Of a stretch of 64,000 nt of DNA, positions 53,880-60,028 are shown in pieces (position 1 is the first letter of the stretch; each line of letters starts with the position of its first letter). Origin of the DNA: Clostridium sp. Marseille-P3244. GTDB lineage: Bacteria > Bacillota > Clostridia > Lachnospirales > Lachnospiraceae. Both the position numbers and the translations under genes were made by a program. The notes beneath the pieces were generated by a model, which saw only the letters and a list, made by a program, of their open reading frames with translations, had not been told where the DNA came from and made no database searches. The stretch covers positions 248,001 to 312,000 of the forward strand of contig NZ_LT635549.1 in NCBI RefSeq assembly GCF_900120155.1, given 5' to 3'.

Positions 53880-54572
53880 TTACGCGAGTTTCATCGGGTT
53901 GACCTTTACGCTCGGGCCCATTGTAGATGTAAGAGTCACGCTCTTCAGGTACTGGCCTTTCACCGCTGCCGGTCTCGCCTTGTTGATCGCATCGATCAGC
54001 GTCTGGAAGTTGTCCGCTAACTGCTCCTCGGTAAAGGAAGCCTTACCGATCGGCACGTGGATAATGTTTGTCTTGTCGAGTCTGTACTCGATCTTACCGG
54101 CTTTGATATCGTTGATCGCCTTTGTTACATCCATTGTAACTGTTCCCGCCTTCGGGTTCGGCATAAGACCTTTCGGTCCCAGTACACGTCCGAGACGTCC
54201 GACAACGCCCATCATATCCGGTGTCGCTACAACAACATCAAAGTCCAGCCATCCTTCATTCTGAATCTTCGGGATCAGCTCATCTCCGCCTACATAATCC
54301 GCGCCTGCTGCCTGCGCTTCCTCAGCCTTCGCGTCCTTCGCGAACACAAGGATACGGACTTTCTTTCCGGTTCCGTGCGGAAGCACCACCGCGCCACGGA
54401 TCTGCTGGTCTGCATGACGTCCGTCGCAGCCTGTTCTGATATGCGCCTCGATGGTCTCATCAAACTTTGCTGTTGCTACTTTCTTTACTAAAGCGACCGC
54501 CTCTTCCTTATCGTAGAGATTGCCTTTCTCGATCAGTTTTGCGGCCTCGATATATTTCTTTCCTCGTTTCAT
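53880..54572 (-). CDS. rplA: 50S ribosomal protein L1
   Basis: A 230-residue L1, full length. It shows [17 protein letters not shown] at the start, the two-domain layout and the conserved loop [20 protein letters not shown] near residue 120. L1 forms the mobile stalk at the E site and, in other bacteria, represses its own operon by binding mRNA. A hairpin that could mimic its rRNA site lies just before the start (54590-54618). An unusual spacer of 187 bp separates it from rplK. Confidence 0.97.
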   Translation of the reverse strand: MKRGKKYIEAAKLIEKGNLYDKEEAVALVKKVATAKFDETIEAHIRTGCDGRHADQQIRGAVVLPHGTGKKVRILVFAKDAKAEEAQAAGADYVGGDELIPKIQNEGWLDFDVVVATPDMMGVVGRLGRVLGPKGLMPNPKAGTVTMDVTKAINDIKAGKIEYRLDKTNIIHVPIGKASFTEEQLADNFQTLIDAINKARPAAVKGQYLKSVTLTSTMGPSVKVNPMKLA

Positions 54573-54589
54573 TTTACAATAACCTCCTT

Positions 54590-54618
54590 GTGGTATTGGC
54601 GGGATCTGTCCCTCCCAC
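54590..54618 (-). promoter_or_regulatory. Hairpin before rplA, candidate L1-binding site
   Basis: GTGG-GA-GGGA, a CAGA loop, TCCC, seven bases, then CCAC: two short helices around an asymmetric internal loop, ending just before the AAGGAGG of rplA. The same architecture with changed paired bases lies before rplK (55202-55232). Confidence 0.6.
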
Positions 54619-54639
54619 TTGTTTCCTTGCTTCTAAGGT

Positions 54640-54745
54640 AGTTGTTCAGTTCGTTCACACCAGGCTCGAATGAGGATACTCCTCACCCTGTTCGGAGTAT
54701 CTGCCTTCACACTAAGCTCGAAAACGCCTCGCTAAGTGTTCAGCG
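54640..54745 (-). repeat. Structured repeat-like insert between rplK and rplA
   Basis: The spacer holds two copies of a 17-bp direct repeat of form TTCGAGCYTRGTGTGAA. One copy also forms a stem with an upstream ACACTTAGC, and GATACTCC/GGAGTATC form a further perfect 8-bp stem between the repeats. No open frame is supported. It looks like a small palindromic intergenic element. Confidence 0.45.
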
Positions 54746-54759
54746 CATCGCCAGGTGCT

Positions 54760-55185
54760 CTATTCCTCTACAACGACTCCCATGGAACGGCATGTTCCTG
54801 CCACCATGCTCATTGCCGCTTCAACAGTTGCAGCGTTCAGGTCCGGCATCTTCATCTCAGCGATCTCCTGAAGCTGAGCCTTTGTGATCGTCGCCACCTT
54901 ATTCTTGTTCGGCACACCGGAACCGGACTGGATCTTGCATGCTTTCTTGATCAGGACTGCTGCCGGCGGTGTCTTTGTGATAAAGCTGAAGCTTCTGTCA
55001 TTGTACACCGTGATGACAACCGGGATGATCAGGTCTCCCTGGTCTGCTGTCCTCGCATTGAACTGCTTTGTAAATTCAACGATGTTTACACCGTGCTGTC
55101 CAAGCGCGGGTCCCACCGGCGGTGCCGGAGTTGCCTTTCCTGCAGGAATCTGTAATTTGATATAACCTTCTACTTTTTTTGCCAT
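54760..55185 (-). CDS. rplK: 50S ribosomal protein L11
   Basis: A 141-residue L11 of standard length. It begins [20 protein letters not shown] with the conserved [19 protein letters not shown] near residue 26, and ends in the rRNA-binding domain. The ATG at 55185 is used with GGAGG 9 nt upstream, rather than a TTG two codons earlier. L11 is part of the GTPase-associated centre and is needed for the stringent response. Confidence 0.97.
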   Translation of the reverse strand: MAKKVEGYIKLQIPAGKATPAPPVGPALGQHGVNIVEFTKQFNARTADQGDLIIPVVITVYNDRSFSFITKTPPAAVLIKKACKIQSGSGVPNKNKVATITKAQLQEIAEMKMPDLNAATVEAAMSMVAGTCRSMGVVVEE

Positions 55186-55201
55186 TTTCAATTACCTCCT
55201 T

Positions 55202-55232
55202 GTGGTACCTGCGGGGCCCAGGCCCCTCCCAC
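55202..55232 (-). promoter_or_regulatory. Hairpin before rplK, candidate L1-binding site
   Basis: GTGG-GA-GGGGCC, a TG loop, GGCCCC, seven bases, then CCAC. It matches the architecture of the hairpin before rplA, with compensating changes in the upper stem. It lies between nusG and rplK, next to the rplK ribosome-binding site. Confidence 0.6.
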
Positions 55233-55238
55233 TCATCT

Positions 55239-55757
55239 TTAATCCATTTTCTTCACTTCTGCGAAGCCAAGTTCAACCGGTGTCTCCCGGCCAAACAGCT
55301 CGACATTGATCGACAGGCTCTTCTTCTGTTCGTTCATGCTGTGCACGACTCCCACTGTGCCTTCCCAGGCCCCGCTCGTCACAACCACCGTGTCGCCGAC
55401 ACCAAAGTTGACAACGATATTGTCGCGCCTGATGCCAAAGTGATCCATCTCGCTTTCTTCCAGCGGGACCGGTTTGGAACCTGGCCCGACGAATCCGGTA
55501 ACCCCACGGGTATTTCTCACCACATACCATGTATCATCATTCATGATCATATGGATCATGACATAGCCCGGGAACAGCTTTCGCTGCACGACCTTCTGGA
55601 CGCCTCCCCTCAGTTCCGTTACTTCCTCCATGGGAACACGGACCTCAAGGATCTGGTCTTCCAGATGACGGTTCTCGATCGTCTTGTCAATGTTCGCTTT
55701 CACTTTGTTTTCATATCCGGAATAAGTATGAACTACATACCATTTTGCCTCTGACAT
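55239..55757 (-). CDS. nusG: Transcription termination/antitermination factor NusG
   Basis: A 172-residue NusG. The NGN domain begins WYVVHTYSGYENKVKANI, with PGYVMIHMIMNDDTWYVVRN near residue 68. The C-terminal KOW domain contains FGVGDTVVVTSGAWEGTVG (near 118). NusG binds RNA polymerase and couples it with Rho or ribosomes. AAAGGTGAT precedes the ATG. It lies between secE and rplK, the usual order. Confidence 0.97.
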   Translation of the reverse strand: MSEAKWYVVHTYSGYENKVKANIDKTIENRHLEDQILEVRVPMEEVTELRGGVQKVVQRKLFPGYVMIHMIMNDDTWYVVRNTRGVTGFVGPGSKPVPLEESEMDHFGIRRDNIVVNFGVGDTVVVTSGAWEGTVGVVHSMNEQKKSLSINVELFGRETPVELGFAEVKKMD

Positions 55758-55779
55758 AAAATCACCTTTCTGCGGTCAA

Positions 55780-55977
55780 TTACTTCACCAAAAAGTCAAT
55801 CCCGTATCTCAGGATCGCATCGATCACAGCGATCACAGCTCCAAGAACAACGGAAACGGAAACAACTGCCGTGGTCTGCCTTATCAGTGTTTTCCTGTCT
55901 GGCCAGATGACTTTCTTGAACTCTGCCTGAAGCCCTTTGAACCAGCTTGTTTTCTGAGTTTTGGCTTTCTCACTCAT
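55780..55977 (-). CDS. secE: Preprotein translocase subunit SecE
   Basis: A 65-residue short SecE with one membrane helix (about 35-60) and the conserved amphipathic block GLQAEFKKVIWPDRKTL before it. The ATG at 55977 is used, 8 nt after GGAAG; a GTG three codons earlier is less likely. SecE clamps the SecY channel. It lies 22 bp after rpmG and 22 bp before nusG. Confidence 0.95.
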   Translation of the reverse strand: MSEKAKTQKTSWFKGLQAEFKKVIWPDRKTLIRQTTAVVSVSVVLGAVIAVIDAILRYGIDFLVK

Positions 55978-55999
55978 ATCATCCACTTCCTTCCCACGA

Positions 56000-56149
56000 C
56001 TACTTTGTCTCTTTGTGCAGCGTGTGTGACCTGCAGAATCTGCAGTACTTCTTGGTCTCCATACGGTCCGGATGAGCCTTCTTGTCTTTCGTCATGTTGT
56101 AGTTACGGTTCTTGCACTCCGTACACTCCAGCGTAATTCTTGTGCGCAC
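56000..56149 (-). CDS. rpmG: 50S ribosomal protein L33
   Basis: A 49-residue L33 with a GTG start and AGGTGG 5 nt upstream. It reads [20 protein letters not shown] from the start and ends [14 protein letters not shown]. Both CxxC pairs of the zinc ribbon are present, so this is the zinc-binding (C+) form. It is the first gene of the rpmG-secE-nusG-rplKA unit, behind the promoter at 56253-56282. Confidence 0.95.
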   Translation of the reverse strand: MRTRITLECTECKNRNYNMTKDKKAHPDRMETKKYCRFCRSHTLHKETK

Positions 56150-56220
56150 AACTTCCACCTCGCTTTTTACTTATTCACCTGCGTGTTGCTGATGGCTGCG
56201 GGCCATCGATTTTTAGGCAT

Positions 56221-56274
56221 AAAAAAAAGACCTAACTTCCATTCGCCGTAGTATTGTACCACGGCGAGCGGAAG
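56221..56274 (-). terminator. hsp20 terminator overlapping the rpmG promoter
   Basis: CTTCCGCTCGCCGT pairs with ACGGCGAATGGAAG (two mismatches) around an 11-base loop, and is followed by a run of eight T after a short spacer on the minus strand. It lies 22 bp after the downstream hsp20 gene. The rpmG -10 box is in its loop. Confidence 0.65.
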
Positions 56275-56282
56275 TAAGTCAA
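56253..56282 (-). promoter_or_regulatory. Promoter of rpmG-secE-nusG-rplK-rplA
   Basis: TTGACT, an 18-bp spacer and TACAAT with TG one base upstream on the minus strand, about 100 bp before rpmG. Transcripts would start inside the terminator's descending arm and so cannot form that hairpin. Confidence 0.7.
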
Positions 56283-56295
56283 GTAGTTTTGCCTA

Positions 56296-56748
56296 TTATC
56301 CTTCGATAGCAATGGTCTTTTTTGTCTCCACCGCTTTCGCATCCTTCTTCGGGATGGAAAGCTTAAGGATTCCGTGTTCATATTTCGCTTTGATATCTTC
56401 CTGAGTCAGCGCGTCGCCGACATAAAAGCTTCTCTGCACTGCTCCCGCATAACGCTCCCTGCGGATATATCTGCCCTTCTTTTTCTCTTCATCCTTATCC
56501 ATACCTTTCGCCGCCGAGATCGTCAGATACCCGTCTTCCAGATCCACATTGATCTCATCTTTTTTAAAGCCCGGCAGATCGATATCTACTTCATAGCCTC
56601 CATCATGCTCCCGGATATCTGTCTTCATCAAGTTTTTCGCGCGTTTTCCGTACAAAGGATTTTTCTTTCCCCAGAAATCTCTGTCAAATGGAAAATCCAT
56701 CCAGTCATCATCAAATAAACTCTCTCCAAAAATGCTGGGCATCAACAT
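56296..56748 (-). CDS. Small heat shock protein Hsp20, copy 2
   Basis: A 150-residue alpha-crystallin-type chaperone. The crystallin domain covers about 42-140, with VDIDLPGFKKDEINVDLEDG and a closing I-x-I-type motif (LKLSIPKKDA). It holds unfolding proteins for refolding. It is nearly identical to copy 1 upstream, differing mainly in a few charged positions, so the pair arose by a recent tandem duplication. It is probably read from the CIRCE-controlled promoter before copy 1. The terminator at 56221-56274 follows. Confidence 0.95.
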   Translation of the reverse strand: MLMPSIFGESLFDDDWMDFPFDRDFWGKKNPLYGKRAKNLMKTDIREHDGGYEVDIDLPGFKKDEINVDLEDGYLTISAAKGMDKDEEKKKGRYIRRERYAGAVQRSFYVGDALTQEDIKAKYEHGILKLSIPKKDAKAVETKKTIAIEG

Positions 56749-56773
56749 ATGTCATATCTCCTTTCAATAAACA

Positions 56774-56800
56774 GGTCCGGCGCCTTTCTGGTGCCGGACC
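56774..56800 (-). other. Hairpin between the two hsp20 genes
   Basis: GGTCCGGC and GCCGGACC form a stem (extendable past one mismatch) in the 98-bp gap. No strong T-run follows on the minus strand. It may adjust message stability or the ratio of the two chaperones. Confidence 0.5.
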
Positions 56801-56846
56801 CTTTCACTGTCTGCCCCGCGGCAGAACCAGAATGTTCCTCTTGCTG

Positions 56847-57299
56847 TCATCCTTCGATCGCGATGGTCTTTTTTGTCTCCACTGCCTTTGCGTCCTTCTT
56901 CGGGATGCTGATACTCAGGATTCCATTCTCATACCTTGCCCTGATATCCTCCTGGGTAAGGGCGTCTCCTACATAGAAGCTTCTCTGCATCGCTCCCGCG
57001 AACCGCTCCTGGCGGATATATTTTCCTTTCTTGTCCTGTTCATCCTTGTCCAGGCCTTTCGCCGCGGAAACGGTCAGGTATCCGTTCTCAAGATCTACAT
57101 TGATCTCATCTTTCTTGAATCCCGGCAGATCAATGTCAACTTCATATCCATTGTCATGTTCACGGATATCTGTCTTCATCATATTCTTCGCGTTCTTGCC
57201 ATACAGCGGATTCTTCTTTCCCCAGAAATCTCTGTCAAACGGAAAATCCATCCAGTCATCATCAAATAAACTCTCTCCAAAAATACTGGGCATCAACAT
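56847..57299 (-). CDS. Small heat shock protein Hsp20, copy 1
   Basis: A 150-residue alpha-crystallin-domain chaperone starting MLMPSIFGESLFDDDWMDFP, the same as copy 2. The crystallin domain and the closing LSISIPKKDAK are complete. GGAG lies 9 nt before the ATG, and about 30 bases of upstream sequence are the same as before copy 2, so the duplication included the ribosome-binding site. It is preceded by a leader of about 140 bases with inverted repeats, and by a promoter overlapped by a CIRCE element. Confidence 0.95.
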   Translation of the reverse strand: MLMPSIFGESLFDDDWMDFPFDRDFWGKKNPLYGKNAKNMMKTDIREHDNGYEVDIDLPGFKKDEINVDLENGYLTVSAAKGLDKDEQDKKGKYIRQERFAGAMQRSFYVGDALTQEDIRARYENGILSISIPKKDAKAVETKKTIAIEG

Positions 57300-57443
57300 A
57301 TGTCATATCTCCTTTCAATAAACAACCTTATTGTTATCTTATCTATAGTATGAAGCACTTCCGGGAAACTATCCGGAGTGTTGAGTTTTGGAACTCCGGA
57401 GGGAACTTCTTTTAATGGATCCCATCTCCTTTGTTCTAGTTGT

Positions 57444-57472
57444 ACTATAGCACCAGTTATTAGCACTGTCAA
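57444..57472 (-). promoter_or_regulatory. Promoter of the hsp20 pair
   Basis: TTGACA, a 17-bp spacer and TATAGT with TG one base upstream on the minus strand. The -35 box lies inside the CIRCE element. The leader 57300-57440 holds TCCGGAGT/ACTCCGGA stems and no gene. Confidence 0.8.
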
Positions 57473-57486
57473 GAGGTGAGTGCTAA
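57460..57486. promoter_or_regulatory. CIRCE element (HrcA operator) of hsp20
   Basis: TTAGCACTG, nine bases, GAGTGCTAA: the CIRCE consensus with one change in the left arm. Its overlap with the promoter implies HrcA repression of the hsp20 pair. Confidence 0.9.
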
Positions 57487-57575
57487 TTTTTTTAAATTTT
57501 TGGATTTTCTAATATTTTTATCTTTTCATCAGGACTTGTCTGCATATAATATTAAGGAAATTTCCGCATATTCTG

Positions 57576-57604
57576 TTACTCCTGTTCTATATTCATGTTA
57601 TACT
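57576..57604 (+). promoter_or_regulatory. Predicted promoter of the OmpR-type system
   Basis: TTACTC, a 17-bp spacer and TATACT with TG one base upstream on the plus strand, 33 bp before the regulator. Another TATAAT occurs at about 57544-57549. Confidence 0.5.
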
Positions 57605-57636
57605 TGATAAAACACTTCAGATAAAGGAGCAGGTCT

Positions 57637-58344
57637 ATGACAGACGGAAAAAGTAAAATCTTGATCGCGGACGATGAAAAAGAGATCCGGGATATTCTCA
57701 CTCTTATCCTCACTGCCGAGGGGTATGATGTCGTCTCCGCTGATAACGGGCAGAAAGCACTGGCTCTTGCGTCTGAGGATATCGATCTGTATATCCTCGA
57801 TGTAAACATGCCTGTCATGTCCGGTTTTGCCGCAAGCGCGGAGATCCGAAAACATTATTTTGCCCCCATCATCTTTCTGACCGCATACTCCGGCGAATCG
57901 GACAAGCTGATGGGTTTTTCTGCCGGAGCCGATGACTATCTTGTCAAACCCTTTTCCAACACAGAGCTTCTCCTCCGGGTCAGGGCACATCTGCGAAGAG
58001 CCCAGGTATATGCTCCCGCCGGCCAAAAGCAGGAGCCCCCCTCTTCCGACAGACGGACGGCATACAAGGATCTTCTCCTGGATCCTGACAGCCAGTCGGT
58101 AGAAAAAGATGGGCAGGTCATTGTCCTGACCTATACCGAATACCGGATCCTGGAACTGTTTGTTACGCACCGGAAAAAGATCTATTCTCTCGACAATATT
58201 TATCAAAGCGTCTGGGAAGAGGATGCCGTGGGTGACAGCACCATTATGGTACATATTAAAAACCTCCGCAAAAAGCTGGGGGATAATTCCAGAAATCCAA
58301 AGTACATAAAAACTGCATGGGGGAAAGGATACTATGTGGACTAA
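57637..58344 (+). CDS. OmpR-family response regulator
   Basis: A 235-residue regulator. The receiver shows IADDEKE (near 10), the aspartate in LYILDVNMPVMSG (near 54) and the lysine in LVKPFSN (near 105). The winged-helix domain starts near 140 and ends YIKTAWGKGYYVD. It resembles VanR-type regulators of Clostridia. AAAGGAG precedes the ATG. It overlaps the kinase gene by 11 bp, so the pair is co-translated. Confidence 0.93.
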   Translation: MTDGKSKILIADDEKEIRDILTLILTAEGYDVVSADNGQKALALASEDIDLYILDVNMPVMSGFAASAEIRKHYFAPIIFLTAYSGESDKLMGFSAGADDYLVKPFSNTELLLRVRAHLRRAQVYAPAGQKQEPPSSDRRTAYKDLLLDPDSQSVEKDGQVIVLTYTEYRILELFVTHRKKIYSLDNIYQSVWEEDAVGDSTIMVHIKNLRKKLGDNSRNPKYIKTAWGKGYYVD

Positions 58345-59395
58345 AAGAAAAAACGCCGGTTCCCCGGATCGCTCAAGAAAGCTTTCAGCCGTAATACTTG
58401 GATACCTGCTCCTGTCCGCTCTGGTGTCTGTATTTGTTTTTATTTTTCTTTATACGATGCTCCACTCTATCGCCGACACCTATTTCTCCCGCCGGGGGAT
58501 CATACTGACGGAAATGCAGGAGATTACTTTCCAGATATGGTCAAGAAGCCTCTGTGCCATTGCGGTCATCGTAATATTCATCGCTCTTTTCCTTCTAATG
58601 CTGGGGCAGAGACTTTCTTATCTCCTCACCATTATCCGCGGGATTGAAAAGCTGCGGCAGGATGACTCTGATTTCGACATCCCTCTGGAGGGGAATGATG
58701 AGCTGACCCGGCTTGCGGGAAGCATCAATTTCCTCAGTGCTTATTACCGGGAACTAAACCACAGAGAGCAGGCTCTCCGGGAAGACCGGGAAACATGGGT
58801 GCGTTCTCTGGCCCATGATATCCGCACACCTCTGACTTCCATGCTTTCCTATTCTGAATTTATGTTGGGCAAGGAAACGCTGTCCGAGGACGAAATAAAA
58901 ACCTATATCCAGCTTGTACATGCCAAATCTGAACAGATCCGCCAGCTGTCTTCCCACCTTATGGAGAAGGAAACGAGAAATCTTGAAAATATAGATGATA
59001 TCCATCTTCTGTTTGAGCAGCTGACAGAGGAATGGTTGACCGTCCTTGAAGAACGTTTTACCTGCATAACCGATCTGTCCGGCTGCAGATCCATTCCGGG
59101 GAAATTAGATGTCCGGGCCCTACGCAGGATCATGGATAATCTTGCTTCCAATATCGAAAAGTACGCCGACCCTTCCGATCCGGTATACCTTACTGTCAAA
59201 ACCACCGGGTATCAGATTTTCCTGCTGCAGAGAAACAGGATACACAGGGATACTGTCCCTGTCTCTGAGAGCAGTCTGATCGGGCTTAAAAACATCCGGC
59301 AGATCGCCGCCATGTACAGTGGAACGGTGGAGGCCATAGAAAATGAGGGAATCTTCCAGATCAACATCAGCCTGAGCAGCGGCACTGATCTTTGA
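58334..59395 (+). CDS. Sensor histidine kinase with degenerate ATP-binding domain
   Basis: A 353-residue kinase. Two membrane helices (about 17-45 and 70-95) lead to a HAMP-like segment and the phospho-acceptor box SLAHDIRTPLTSMLS (near 156). The ATPase domain has an N box (NLASNIEKYA, near 273), but the usual D-x-G-x-G (G1) motif is missing: QRNRIHRDTVPVSESS stands where it should be. A G2-like IGLKNIRQIA remains. Such reduced domains occur in VanS-like kinases of Clostridia; activity is uncertain. Confidence 0.85.
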   Translation: MWTKRKNAGSPDRSRKLSAVILGYLLLSALVSVFVFIFLYTMLHSIADTYFSRRGIILTEMQEITFQIWSRSLCAIAVIVIFIALFLLMLGQRLSYLLTIIRGIEKLRQDDSDFDIPLEGNDELTRLAGSINFLSAYYRELNHREQALREDRETWVRSLAHDIRTPLTSMLSYSEFMLGKETLSEDEIKTYIQLVHAKSEQIRQLSSHLMEKETRNLENIDDIHLLFEQLTEEWLTVLEERFTCITDLSGCRSIPGKLDVRALRRIMDNLASNIEKYADPSDPVYLTVKTTGYQIFLLQRNRIHRDTVPVSESSLIGLKNIRQIAAMYSGTVEAIENEGIFQINISLSSGTDL

Positions 59396-59521
59396 ATATC
59401 TGACTTTTATGTTCTTGATCCCTGATTCTCATCTTTAGAATTCTTCAGAATCATGTATGAAATTTCTTTATAACATCCTGCTAGACTGGCAGCATAAAAG
59501 AAATCACAGGAGGAGAGAAAA

Positions 59522-59854
59522 ATGGCATTAGGTATTTTATCAATTTTATTTGTAGGTATGAGTGTAATAAGTATTATCGGGCTGCTTGCGATGTATCTGC
59601 TGAAGGGTGAGAGAGCAAAGGCCGTCGCGTTTTACATTATGTCGGTCTGGGGAATGGCCGTATCTGCTCTGGCTGCAGTAAGCCTTCCCACTAACTATAC
59701 CGGACAGAGGCTGTTCGTGTGGGGACTCGGTTTCCTGAGCGTGATCGCTCTGATCCTTCATATACGCACCAGATCAAAATCTGTAAGGCTTATCTCTTAC
59801 ATTCTGGTAACCTTTTCCATTATCGCCGGAATATTAAAACTATTCCTGATCTGA
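59522..59854 (+). CDS. Small membrane protein with four helices, unknown function
   Basis: A 110-residue protein with four hydrophobic segments (about 3-27, 35-55, 63-80, 88-109) and short basic loops. GGAGGAG precedes the ATG, and a clear terminator follows 16 bp after the stop, so it is a real gene. It lies 126 bp after the kinase gene, perhaps within the same unit or as a target of the OmpR-type regulator. No family was recognised. Confidence 0.75.
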   Translation: MALGILSILFVGMSVISIIGLLAMYLLKGERAKAVAFYIMSVWGMAVSALAAVSLPTNYTGQRLFVWGLGFLSVIALILHIRTRSKSVRLISYILVTFSIIAGILKLFLI

Positions 59855-59869
59855 ATTCATTATTACCGT

Positions 59870-59907
59870 ATTACCGTCGGTCTGTATGACCGGCGGTAAT
59901 TCTTTTT
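59870..59907 (+). terminator. Terminator after the small membrane protein
   Basis: TTACCGTCGGTC and GACCGGCGGTAA (one mismatch) flank a five-base loop, followed by TTCTTTTT. Confidence 0.8.
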
Positions 59908-59937
59908 CAAAGTAAAAAGGCATTGTTGCTTCTTCTA

Positions 59938-59966
59938 TTGACATTCTATCTTTTTTATGCTAATTT
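59938..59966 (+). promoter_or_regulatory. Promoter of lon
   Basis: TTGACA, a 17-bp spacer and TAATTT with TG one base upstream on the plus strand. The CIRCE element follows directly, at the expected start of transcription. Confidence 0.7.
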
Positions 59967-59979
59967 TCTATCATAGCAA

Positions 59980-60006
59980 TTAGCACTCATCATATTCGAG
60001 TGCTAA
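59980..60006. promoter_or_regulatory. CIRCE element (HrcA operator) of lon
   Basis: TTAGCACTC, nine bases, GAGTGCTAA: a perfect CIRCE inverted repeat, 22 bp before the lon start codon. Confidence 0.95.
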
Positions 60007-60028
60007 TAATAAAAGGAGGAGTTTCATT

